10,601 nucleotides of DNA from Candidatus Electrothrix marina (GTDB lineage Bacteria > Desulfobacterota > Desulfobulbia > Desulfobulbales > Desulfobulbaceae): assembly GCA_004028495.1 (NCBI GenBank), contig MTKS01000033.1, forward strand, positions 1 to 10,601, given 5' to 3'. The notes beneath the pieces were generated by a model, which saw only the letters and a list, made by a program, of their open reading frames with translations, was not told the DNA's origin and ran no database searches. Every line of letters starts with the position of its first letter. Positions within the stretch are counted from its first letter, which is position 1. Shown here one piece after another: positions 1 to 7,207 of this stretch. The position numbers and the translations under genes were made by a program.

Positions 1-353
1 TCTGGACCAATGCCGTACACACCGGCAGGGTGGCGGGATGCAGCATGAGCGGCGGACGGTCTGAAATGCCGCCCCTGCTCTCCGTGATGAACAGCACTGA
101 AATCGCCGGGCTTCCCCTGGTCTCGGCAGGTCGGCTTGATGCCCTTGAAGGACAGTACACGGTTATCGCGGAGGGCGAGGGCGGAAACTATCGCAAGCTC
201 CTGTTTGATGACGACCGCCTGATCGGCCTGCTCTTTCTCGGCAAGGTGGATCGGGCCGGCGTCTATGTCAATATGATCCGCAACCGAATTCCGTTAGGAG
301 AGCGTCGGGAGGCGGTAATCCGTGAGGTTATGACTGAAATCCGCCGGCGGTAA
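1..353 (+). CDS. FAD/NAD(P)-dependent oxidoreductase, C-terminal end (partial)
   Basis: The frame is open from the left edge (first full codon at base 3, reading WTNAVHTGRVAG) to a TAA at 351-353, so the gene starts outside the window. A GTG at 30 should not be taken as the start, because conserved sequence precedes it. The pattern W-x-x-A-V-x-x-G-R-V-A-G, then a Ser/Met-Ser-Gly-Gly turn, a proline-rich patch, GLPLVSAG, YRKLLFDDDRLIGLLFLG and a final R-A-G-V-Y segment matches the C-terminal part of two-dinucleotide-fold flavoproteins. These include NADH:rubredoxin reductase and the N-terminal half of NirB. That end contains the last FAD-contacting helix and the small alpha/beta C-terminal domain. 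Such enzymes pass electrons from NAD(P)H through FAD to a partner protein. The partner and exact substrate cannot be told from this fragment. The gene converges on the DsrE-family gene. Confidence 0.8.
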   Translation, partial: WTNAVHTGRVAGCSMSGGRSEMPPLLSVMNSTEIAGLPLVSAGRLDALEGQYTVIAEGEGGNYRKLLFDDDRLIGLLFLGKVDRAGVYVNMIRNRIPLGERREAVIREVMTEIRRR

Positions 354-398
354 GAAGCTGTACAAAAAGAACTCAGATACTTCGGAGACACTCACAAA

Positions 399-434
399 GG
401 AAGCCGGAGCATCGCACGATGCTCCGCGCTTTCC
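399..434. terminator. Hairpin between convergent genes, candidate bidirectional terminator
   Basis: A perfect 8-bp stem (GGAGCATC at 406-413, GATGCTCC at 418-425) closes a 4-nt loop. It can extend outward with bulges through GGAA (399-402) pairing with TTCC (431-434). It lies 46 bp after the flavoprotein stop and 20 bp after the dsrE stop. Tails are only moderately T-rich on either strand (TTTCCGTTTG on plus, TTCCTTTGT on minus). The stem is clear; termination activity is inferred. Confidence 0.6.
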
Positions 435-453
435 GTTTGCCAGCAAATTCGTA

Positions 454-801
454 CTACAAGGTAATAATCGTATACCCCTGCTTCATATATTCCGCCATTG
501 CCGGATGCCCCGCCATATCCCCGATCAACGGAATGTTCTCTGCTGTCACCGCCTCCGCAACGCCCATCTTATTGGAACAGACCCGACAGGCACCGAGAAT
601 AAGCCCTTCTTCCTTAGCCTTTGCATACAGTTTATGGAGAAAATGATCTGATTTTGCCATTTCCGGCACCAAGTTGACGGCTTCTCCTTCCAAAATAATT
701 TTCCCTTCCATTCCCTGTTCAGCCATATTCAAAGCATTGAGCAGTACATGAATAAAACACATGGGATTGCCCTGAAAGGCGAAGATAAGAGTTTTCTGCA
801 T
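454..801 (-). CDS. DsrE-family protein (115 aa)
   Basis: The small cytoplasmic protein begins MQKTLIFAFQGNP, a first beta strand and loop typical of the DsrE/DsrF-like alpha/beta fold. It has no signal peptide. Three cysteines are visible: Cys15 just after the first strand, and Cys72 and Cys75 in the ACRVCSNKMG segment. That second site is where related proteins carry their conserved thiols. The segment NIPLIGDMAGHPAMAEYMKQGY near the C-terminus is also family-like. The length fits the single-domain family. Members include sulfurtransferase subunits (DsrE, TusD) and many uncharacterised proteins, and this one has no dsrF or dsrH partner beside it, so a role in sulfur or thiol transfer is inference. 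The ATG at 799-801 is supported by AGGAG at 809-813, seven bases upstream. A strong terminator separates it from the upstream cytochrome gene, so it probably has its own promoter. Confidence 0.8.
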   Translation of the reverse strand: MQKTLIFAFQGNPMCFIHVLLNALNMAEQGMEGKIILEGEAVNLVPEMAKSDHFLHKLYAKAKEEGLILGACRVCSNKMGVAEAVTAENIPLIGDMAGHPAMAEYMKQGYTIITL

Positions 802-832
802 AATTTCACTCCTGAGTTTTCATCAATCAAAC

Positions 833-860
833 CGGATAGCACCATATACTGTTCTATCCG
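833..860. promoter_or_regulatory. Inverted repeat upstream of dsrE-like gene, candidate operator
   Basis: Perfect 7-bp arms CGGATAG (833-839) and CTATCCG (854-860) flank a 14-nt AT-rich centre. The centre contains TATATG on the minus strand (843-848), which could serve as a -10 element for the dsrE-like gene, whose ATG is about 40 bp downstream. I found no convincing -35 at normal spacing. The layout suits a dimeric regulator or an mRNA leader hairpin. The repeat is seen; the role is inferred. Confidence 0.4.
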
Positions 861-899
861 CCAACAAAAGTATTCCGGCGGACTTCCGGCTTAAGACAT

Positions 900-939
900 A
901 AAAAAAAATCCGGCATTTTTCAAAGAAAAATACCGGATT
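900..939 (-). terminator. Intrinsic terminator of the cytochrome gene
   Basis: The outer stem AATCCGG (907-913) pairs with CCGGATT (933-939). After one C/A mismatch, the inner stem ATTTTTC (915-921) pairs with GAAAAAT (925-931) around a 3-nt loop. On the minus strand the hairpin is followed directly by nine T (A run at 900-908). It lies about 63 bp beyond the cytochrome stop codon, in the orientation needed to end that transcript before dsrE. Confidence 0.88.
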
Positions 940-1001
940 AAAGGTGTTTGCGCTTATACTTGGAGCAGGTTGCTCACAAGACAATCACGGGTTTACTCGA
1001 C

Positions 1002-2567
1002 TTACTTCTTTTCCTTCTCGTCGGATGAGGAAGATTTCGGTACATGCGTGTAGCCCGTTGTCAGCTTATCAATGACATTCGGTTCGTTGCTCGGTTCCCC
1101 GGTCGTCATCATCGTTGTATTGGTTTCTGTCATATCAACAATCGGCACTGCCGGGATCTCGGTCAGACCATACCACTCGGTCAGATCAACGCCCTCAGGC
1201 AGGTTGGTCAGCAGTTTTTCAGCAACCGTCTGGCTGGCCTGGCGGAAACGAAGCTTGGCATGGACATCCAGCTCATGTCCCTCTCCCGGCGGATAAAGGA
1301 TCGTGTACACGATATCACGATATCCTTTGGGAGGAATAAGACCTGTCTCGGCATTAGACACAACCAACCAAGGGTCAATCTGGAAGGTTTCATGCATATC
1401 CGTTCCCTTGGTATTGAAGATATGGGTATCACCGTCCAGCTCTCCCTTTTCATCTACATACCCGCTCTCAATCAGCACCTTACCGGTCTTCTTATCGGTA
1501 ATTTTGACTTCGAGCCACATTTCACGAACAGCAGTCAGAGAGGTCGGCAGGTTATGGCCTGCACGGCGGTTATGCACCCGAACCCTGATCTTATACAGAT
1601 CACCGGCTTTATTGTATATCGGGTCAATTTCAATCTCAGCAGCAGCCTGCAGACGCTCTACAGCCATTTCGTACTTCTGTTGCAGATTCGCAGCCAGCTT
1701 TGCATCACCCTCTTTCTCGGCTCTGAGTTTGCCGAGGAAGTACATCACGAAGTTGGCACCGTTGAAGTAATGATGATACTCGCTCCGTTTCGGTTTGACA
1801 AACTCATCAGCGGAACGCTTAAAGGTGTCGATATCCACCATATGGCAGTCCTGGCACTGGATACCGTTCAGAGCGTACAAACTCTTCTTCCACTCACCAT
1901 AGGTAAACTCATACGGAAAATGCTTGTCGTAATGGTAGACATGATGACAGCCCGCACAGAGTTCCGCAGTCAGGTGTTTGGGAGATTCAACACATTCGTG
2001 AAAACCGCCGCCGCAGCCCTCGTAGTTCGGGAAAGGACCGTATTTGGTCAAAGTGACTGATCCGTCGTCGTTTTCACGGCCCGGAGAAAGGATATAAGAG
2101 CCATTTTCCGGCTCATGGGAGGGGGTCTCCCAATGGGTAAATTTCTTGATGGAATGACAGACATCACAGGAAACACCGGCCTTGGCCAACGGGCTGAGAT
2201 TCTTAAAATCCAGCTCTGCTGTTTCACCCTTTACAAAGGCGGCAGGCGTATGACACCCTTCACATTGTTTGGAGATTTCTTTGCCCACCGCTTTAATAGC
2301 CAGATTCAGCTCACCAAGATAGATAGGATCCTGGAAAGCCATAGCGTGCATTGAGCCCTGCCACTCTTCGTACTGCTTCGGATGACATCCGGCACAGGTT
2401 GAAATAGACGGTGCAGTGAAGTCGGCCTTGGTTTTTTCCCATTGCAGGTTTGACGGTTTAAAAGAAAGCAATTCAGGCTTCTTGGCGTCTTGAGCAAAAC
2501 TTAATGCAGCAGTTACAACCAACCCGGCTGCCAACCCCATTGCCAAGCCTATGTATTTGCGTTTCAT
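1002..2567 (-). CDS. Secreted pentaheme cytochrome c with C-terminal beta-rich domain (521 aa)
   Basis: Electron-transfer protein of the periplasm or cell surface. Residues 1-25 are a Sec signal peptide (KRK, then a hydrophobic stretch, likely cut after SFA). Five CXXCH heme-binding motifs lie at residues 58-62, 102-106, 134-138, 204-208 and 238-242. The first is followed by the W-x-x-S-M-H-A segment seen in cytochrome c554-like multiheme proteins. Additional histidines (for example the HHYF region near 265) could be distal ligands. An extra Cys pair (185 and 192, CGGGFHEC) is not a heme site and could form a disulfide. Residues about 275-310 are helical. Residues about 313-450 look like a beta-sandwich domain (R-A-G-H-N-L-P-T, W-L-E-V-K-I-T-D). 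The end is Ser/Lys/Glu-rich. An in-frame ATG 20 codons upstream is rejected: AGGAGG at 2572-2577 sits four bases before this ATG, and only this start puts the signal peptide first. It appears monocistronic. The electron donor and acceptor are unknown. Confidence 0.87.
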   Translation of the reverse strand: MKRKYIGLAMGLAAGLVVTAALSFAQDAKKPELLSFKPSNLQWEKTKADFTAPSISTCAGCHPKQYEEWQGSMHAMAFQDPIYLGELNLAIKAVGKEISKQCEGCHTPAAFVKGETAELDFKNLSPLAKAGVSCDVCHSIKKFTHWETPSHEPENGSYILSPGRENDDGSVTLTKYGPFPNYEGCGGGFHECVESPKHLTAELCAGCHHVYHYDKHFPYEFTYGEWKKSLYALNGIQCQDCHMVDIDTFKRSADEFVKPKRSEYHHYFNGANFVMYFLGKLRAEKEGDAKLAANLQQKYEMAVERLQAAAEIEIDPIYNKAGDLYKIRVRVHNRRAGHNLPTSLTAVREMWLEVKITDKKTGKVLIESGYVDEKGELDGDTHIFNTKGTDMHETFQIDPWLVVSNAETGLIPPKGYRDIVYTILYPPGEGHELDVHAKLRFRQASQTVAEKLLTNLPEGVDLTEWYGLTEIPAVPIVDMTETNTTMMTTGEPSNEPNVIDKLTTGYTHVPKSSSSDEKEKK

Positions 2568-2645
2568 TATTCCTCCTTTTCTCTGTTCGTTACGGTTAAA
2601 CAAGCACCCATTGTTATTCACAAACATCCTTTGTTATTAAAAACT

Positions 2646-2675
2646 ATTATAGGTCAACGCAGAAAAAAGGTACAA
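2646..2675 (-). promoter_or_regulatory. Candidate promoter of the cytochrome gene
   Basis: On the minus strand a perfect -10 TATAAT (2646-2651) lies 18 bp downstream of TTGTAC (2670-2675), a partial match to TTGACA. Transcription from here would give a leader of roughly 70 nt before the ATG at 2567. The -10 is strong and the -35 weak. Confidence 0.5.
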
Positions 2676-2846
2676 GGATTTTTTTTATAAAAATGCAGCC
2701 CGCGCTCTCCCCGGAAAAACATCAGAATCTTCGCATATTACAGCATCATGACAGTACCGATATCCGCTCTGTATTACGCGGTATCCTCCAAAGTAGGACA
2801 CTACTCTCCGGTAAAAACAAAGGGGGAACGCAGGCAGGAAAGATAC

Positions 2847-2871
2847 CGGCCCGATCTCAGGTGCCGGGCTG
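2847..2871 (-). terminator. Weak hairpin after the dikinase gene, possible terminator
   Basis: CGGCCCG (2847-2853) pairs with CGGGCTG (2865-2871), seven pairs including one G-T, around an 11-nt loop. It lies about 20 bp after the dikinase stop on the minus strand. The following bases (TATCTTTCC) are only mildly T-rich. The position is right, but the structure is modest. Confidence 0.35.
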
Positions 2872-2891
2872 ATACGCGCTCGTGTTTCCTC

Positions 2892-5800
2892 TTACAGGGG
2901 CAGGATATGCACCTCTTCCCGAGCCTCATGCACGCCTTTCAGAAACAGACCGCTGCGGCCGTCAATGGCGATAGGGTCACCGAAACTTATCCGTACGCCG
3001 TTACCCTGAGCATACTCTCCGCTCTCAAAGACCTGAAGGTCCCGGCAGCCCACCACGCAGGTCTTTTCCAGCCGGGTGGCCACCACCGAGGCATGGGAGG
3101 TCTGGCCGCCCCGGGCCGTGAGCAGGCCGTCGGCCATAGAAATTTCCCGGATATCCTCGGGCACGGTATCCTGACGGATCAGGATGAGAGAGACATCCGG
3201 TTGTTCCAGTCTCAGCTGCAGGATGTTTTCCTCTGTAAAGACAGCCAGACCGGACAGAGCGGAACCGCTGACCCCTATCCCCTTTCCGAGAATATTATCC
3301 TGCAAGGTCTCTGATTCTACAAAGACATCAAACCGCTCCTTCTTTTTCACCGTAATCATATCACGAGTCTGGAGAATATAAAGATCCTCCGGCTCAGGCC
3401 CTTCAAAGGTAAATTCGATCTCCTGGGGATTCCATTCCTTGGTGTAGACCAAGTCCCGTGAAATCTTGAGCAGCTGAGCATAGATGGCAGGGAATTTCCG
3501 TTCCAGGGTACACTCGACAGGTCTGCCGTCAAGCTCTGCCTGTTCCACGGACACGGGATAGCTGTTCACCAGACCGGAAACAATATCCTCGCCCTGGTCA
3601 CCGACGGCATAATCGCCCCACAGGGCCACCCGCCGCACCTTGCGATAGGGATGGGCGGTAAACAGAACCCCGCTGCCCGCCTGCTCATTGAGATTGCCGT
3701 ACACCATAGTCTGAACAATCACTGCGGTTCCCCAATCATCAGAGACATCCATCAGATGACGGTACTGTTTGGCCTTGGTGGTGTTCCAGGAAGAGAGCAC
3801 CATTTCCACGGCCCCGATCAACTGGAGCCACGGGTCTTCCGGGGCACTGCGCCCGCGCCTGCGCAAAGCGGCCTGATAATCCAGGGCCAGCTCCCGCATC
3901 TGTTTGGCGGAAAACTCCCGCTTCAGGCGCACTCCATGCCGTTTTTTATGGGTATTCATCACCTCCTGAAACTCTTCCCGCTCCATACCGCCGGCCATGG
4001 CCCAGGATTGAAGAAAACGACGGTAATTATCCCAGAGAAGGTATTCCTGCTCCGGATGAGCGGCCACCAGATCCCCCAGAAGGTCTTCATTCAGGCCCAC
4101 ATTATGAATAGTGGTCATCATACCGGGCATGGACATGGCAGACCCGGAACGCACCGAGAGCAGCAGAGGGTCGCTCGGTGAACCGAACACCCGACCGGTC
4201 TGCTCTTCCAGGCTGGTGATCGCCGCCCGCACCCGCTGCATGAACTCGTCTCTGGCCCGCTTAAAACCCTGCACCGCCCGCCAGCAGCGAAAAATTTCCG
4301 TGGTAATGACAAAGGCCGGCGGAACCGGCTTGCCGTCACCGGCCAGCACCATCAGGTTAAAGCCCTTATTGCCGAGATGGATCAGGTTATGGGTGCGCAG
4401 GTTTTCATTATACAGGGAGGAGATAGTCTGCTCGGGATTATAAGTCATGAGCAGATCAATGGTCTCGGCATTAAGAATATCCTTTTGCGCCTCCAGGGTA
4501 TGGATAATACGTGTAATAAAATTATCCAGATGCTGCAAACCAAAGGTGGTGGCGATAAGATCCCGGAAAAAGGACTCGGACAGACGATGGACCGTGGACG
4601 GCATATCCTCGTCCTCCCAGAGAGAACGGTACTTGGTCAGCAGATTGCCCTGCCCTATCTGGGGAATAATCATGGAGAGATTGGTCTGATGCACATTGGT
4701 GTAATAGGCATAGATCACATCCTTCACCCCTTCGGACAACCCGCGGACGATATCCAGATGCTGGGTGTAGGTGAAACGCTTCATGGTGATGGAGGAGCTG
4801 AGCAGGCTGGTGTAGGTATCCAGCCGCCGACTGGTGATACCGTCCACCTTCAGCGCCCGTAAAAAAAGGAGCAGGCATCGGGATATCCGGATAAAGGTGG
4901 CCTGGGTGATAAAGCCCAGGTTGATAGATCGGGTCAGACGCTCAACATATATATTGGCCAGGTTCTCCAGGCGGAAGCTCAGGCCGAGGGCATCGAATTT
5001 GCGTTCGGAATAACGGCCGTAGACCGAGGGGATATCCACAGCGATATGTCTTTTGTAATAGATCTCCTCCTTGGGCGCGAACTTCTCCTCACTGAGGATA
5101 ATCTCCTTGAGGTGCTCCAACTGGGTGAGCAGGGCATCAAGGCAGGTAAAGGTATCTCCCTGTTCCAGGACTTCCAACAGGCTGTCCATCTCCGGGAAAC
5201 CGCTCTGGGCGGCTTGGTGCAGTTGCTGACGCAGCTCCTGCAGGCCGAGACTGTATTTATGGTGCAGGAGTTTAAACATCCTGACCAACAGCTCAAACCG
5301 CTTCCGCTCCCCTGCCGAGATATCCTCCTGCCGGGCAAGCCAGGCCGAACGTTCCTCCTTTTTCCACTCCAGCACCTCGTCCATGGAATGGATCTCCAGC
5401 TCCTGCTGAATCCGTTCGGTCAGAACATGCAGTTCATCAATGAACGGGCCTTCCGTGACCACCTGAGAGAGAATTTCATCCGGAAGAAAGGGACGCAAAT
5501 GGTCTTTGTCCAGGGTTATCCAGAAGACAAAGATCGCCTTGATAAAGCCGACAATCAGATTGGAGGACTCCACATGAGACTGCTTGCGGAGAAAATGGAT
5601 GAGAACATCATGCCGCTTATGCATCTCGTCCAGCTCTGTCGAGACATCCCGCAATTCCCCTTCCGCCCCGATCTCGTTAAAGAAGACCGGCATCAGCTTG
5701 GAGAACTGCTTGGCCAGATTATAAATGGGCATAATGGGATGATTGAGCAGATCAGTGATATCGCGCTGAAAGAGGTCGGTATCCTTGACACAGGTCCCGG

Positions 5801-7145
5801 AAAGCTTAACATTGATGATCAGAGCGGAAAACAGAGTGGAACACCATTTGGGTTCCTGCATGATAAGGCTCAGCCAAACCCGAATATTGGCGAGATGGGC
5901 CGGATTGGTGATGGGTTGCCAGTCCTCGTCCACGCCCATAACATTGGCATATTGGAACCCGAAACGGACTGTCTCGAAAAGGAAGGCCTCCACCAGACGC
6001 GAGTTGTTGCGCCGAAAGACCTCGCCGCCGATCACCTGGATACATTGCAGCGAGGTATGAGGATACTTGCGTACATTCGCCTTGAGAAGATGAAAGGTCG
6101 TGACAAAAAACTGTTCGATCTCCTCAAAACTCTGCTTACGAATGAGCTGGACCAAAGACCGGTTGATCTCGCGCAGGCTTTCCTCATGGATCAGGGAGAG
6201 ACCGGAGGTATCCATGATCCGAAAGAGAAAAAAGAGCTTTCGGTTTTCCGAAAAAGAAGCCTCCTGCTCATCGTCGGTGTCAGGGGTCAACTGTTTGGGA
6301 ATTTCCCGATACAGACGAACAATATCGATATGGGCCGGCAGCTCCATAAGTTCACTGAGCGCCTGATAGGAATCCTCCTCGATATCAATCAGGTCAAGGG
6401 CCGCAAGATGCTCCTGAAAACGATCATGAGAGATATTTACCAACAACGAGCCTGCCTGCCAGCTGCTGCAAAACGAACCGCACTGTGATTCAAACCAGGG
6501 CTGAGGATTCTCTTCACTAAGCCAATAGCTGTAATTAAGTCGGAGAACCTTTTTTATCAGCCGGGCAAGGGGAGCGCAGGAGAAAAAGGTATCCTCATGT
6601 CCACGACCGATTCTGATCAGGTGCTGAGCCATCTTCTTCATCGGATGATGCCCCTGGACCATGTACATCATCACGGTTTCATCAATCTCATCCAGGCGAA
6701 CCATCCTGTTAAAGAAACTGTCCAGCTGCTCCCGATACTGCGGAAGGGAGTCGGTTTGTAAGGAGGCGATAAGCTTATCCGCATAGGCCAGCAAGGACTC
6801 CATGGACATGGAGACCACCTTGCCGTTTTTTTTCGATTCACTGAGGGCATCGAGAAAAATCTCCGTAAACAGGGCAAAACAGGCAGGCCCCTGCTCATGC
6901 CTGCGGTACTGATTAAAATTCTTCAGAACAAAGGGACGCAGTTCAGGGATAATCATCTGCCAGTTACGATACGGATGGCTGATCTCATAGAGCAGATGGT
7001 CCAGCTTCGTCGACACTCCCTGATATCGGGCCACGACCTCCTGAAGAACCCTGAAACGCTCGGGAATTTCTACAATACTGGCCGTTTCCTCTTTATTTGC
7101 CTCCCAGGCCTTGGATGTAAAACCGGACGGTTGCTGATTACTCAT
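2892..7145 (-). CDS. PPDK-like dikinase with long unknown N-terminal region and no PEP/pyruvate barrel (1417 aa)
   Basis: Residues from about 920 to 1265 form the ATP-grasp domain of pyruvate phosphate dikinase and PEP synthase. LGNKGFNL carries Lys927, SVRSGSAMSMPGMM carries Arg999, GSGVLFTAHP and GDQGEDIVSG follow, and YILQTRDM closes the domain. Residues about 1275-1400 form the swivel domain with the phosphohistidine motif GGQTSHASVVA (His1351) and a downstream K-T-C-V-V-G. These residues look intact, so ATP-dependent autophosphorylation is plausible. The protein stops about 65 residues after the catalytic His. The C-terminal TIM barrel that binds pyruvate/PEP is therefore absent, and PPDK or PEP synthase activity should not be assumed. 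Residues 1 to about 900 are mostly helical, have no membrane segment or signal peptide, and I do not recognise them. They may hold the acceptor site. The chosen ATG (7143-7145) follows GAGAGGTGAGG; an in-frame ATG 22 codons earlier lacks such a site. It lies 62 bp after the phosphatase gene. The ATP-grasp plus His-domain layout recalls rifampicin phosphotransferase and glucan water dikinase, but no equivalent substrate domain is evident. Confidence 0.85.
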   Translation of the reverse strand: MSNQQPSGFTSKAWEANKEETASIVEIPERFRVLQEVVARYQGVSTKLDHLLYEISHPYRNWQMIIPELRPFVLKNFNQYRRHEQGPACFALFTEIFLDALSESKKNGKVVSMSMESLLAYADKLIASLQTDSLPQYREQLDSFFNRMVRLDEIDETVMMYMVQGHHPMKKMAQHLIRIGRGHEDTFFSCAPLARLIKKVLRLNYSYWLSEENPQPWFESQCGSFCSSWQAGSLLVNISHDRFQEHLAALDLIDIEEDSYQALSELMELPAHIDIVRLYREIPKQLTPDTDDEQEASFSENRKLFFLFRIMDTSGLSLIHEESLREINRSLVQLIRKQSFEEIEQFFVTTFHLLKANVRKYPHTSLQCIQVIGGEVFRRNNSRLVEAFLFETVRFGFQYANVMGVDEDWQPITNPAHLANIRVWLSLIMQEPKWCSTLFSALIINVKLSGTCVKDTDLFQRDITDLLNHPIMPIYNLAKQFSKLMPVFFNEIGAEGELRDVSTELDEMHKRHDVLIHFLRKQSHVESSNLIVGFIKAIFVFWITLDKDHLRPFLPDEILSQVVTEGPFIDELHVLTERIQQELEIHSMDEVLEWKKEERSAWLARQEDISAGERKRFELLVRMFKLLHHKYSLGLQELRQQLHQAAQSGFPEMDSLLEVLEQGDTFTCLDALLTQLEHLKEIILSEEKFAPKEEIYYKRHIAVDIPSVYGRYSERKFDALGLSFRLENLANIYVERLTRSINLGFITQATFIRISRCLLLFLRALKVDGITSRRLDTYTSLLSSSITMKRFTYTQHLDIVRGLSEGVKDVIYAYYTNVHQTNLSMIIPQIGQGNLLTKYRSLWEDEDMPSTVHRLSESFFRDLIATTFGLQHLDNFITRIIHTLEAQKDILNAETIDLLMTYNPEQTISSLYNENLRTHNLIHLGNKGFNLMVLAGDGKPVPPAFVITTEIFRCWRAVQGFKRARDEFMQRVRAAITSLEEQTGRVFGSPSDPLLLSVRSGSAMSMPGMMTTIHNVGLNEDLLGDLVAAHPEQEYLLWDNYRRFLQSWAMAGGMEREEFQEVMNTHKKRHGVRLKREFSAKQMRELALDYQAALRRRGRSAPEDPWLQLIGAVEMVLSSWNTTKAKQYRHLMDVSDDWGTAVIVQTMVYGNLNEQAGSGVLFTAHPYRKVRRVALWGDYAVGDQGEDIVSGLVNSYPVSVEQAELDGRPVECTLERKFPAIYAQLLKISRDLVYTKEWNPQEIEFTFEGPEPEDLYILQTRDMITVKKKERFDVFVESETLQDNILGKGIGVSGSALSGLAVFTEENILQLRLEQPDVSLILIRQDTVPEDIREISMADGLLTARGGQTSHASVVATRLEKTCVVGCRDLQVFESGEYAQGNGVRISFGDPIAIDGRSGLFLKGVHEAREEVHILPL

Positions 7146-7147
7146 AA

Positions 7148-7158
7148 CCTCACCTCTC
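7148..7158 (-). promoter_or_regulatory. Ribosome binding site fixing the dikinase start
   Basis: The minus strand reads GAGAGGTGAGG two bases before the ATG at 7143-7145, an anti-16S-like purine run. It favours this ATG over the in-frame ATG at 7209-7211, which would overlap the stop codon of the phosphatase gene and lacks a clear site. Confidence 0.65.
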
Positions 7159-7207
7159 ATGAACGGTGGAAAAGTTTTATCGGGATATGCGGAGAATTCA
7201 AAAAAAA

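Larger units (their letters stand above)
2568..2891. other. Gene-free spacer between cytochrome and dikinase genes
   Basis: No supported gene lies in these 324 bases. The left part holds the cytochrome leader and candidate promoter. The middle holds two small inverted repeats: GATA-T-CCGC / GCGGTATC (2759-2785, one bulged base, 10-nt loop) and AGTAG-GACA-CTACT (2792-2805). The right end holds a weak hairpin just after the dikinase stop. A T8 run lies at 2679-2686 on the plus strand without a GC-rich stem before it. A plus-strand open frame starting at 2748 runs into the dikinase gene antisense and has no ribosome binding site or family resemblance. Confidence 0.6.

Noticed and set aside
30..353. 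GTG at 30 as start of a 107-aa complete gene
   Set aside because: Family-conserved sequence (WTNAVHTGR) continues upstream in the same frame to the window edge, so the gene is partial.
1992..2015. CGGGFHEC in the cytochrome as a sixth heme site
   Set aside because: It has CX6C spacing without a following His, so it does not match CXXCH or known longer heme motifs with a terminal His.
1044..2060. 338-codon plus-strand open frame
   Set aside because: It is antisense to the cytochrome gene, which has five heme motifs, a signal peptide, a good ribosome binding site and a terminator.
2568..2627. Upstream ATG extending the cytochrome by 20 residues
   Set aside because: It would bury the signal peptide and pass through the AGGAGG that serves the ATG at 2565-2567.
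5046..6488. 480-codon plus-strand open frame
   Set aside because: It is antisense to the dikinase gene, whose protein shows recognisable domains. The plus-strand translation resembles no family and has no ribosome binding site.
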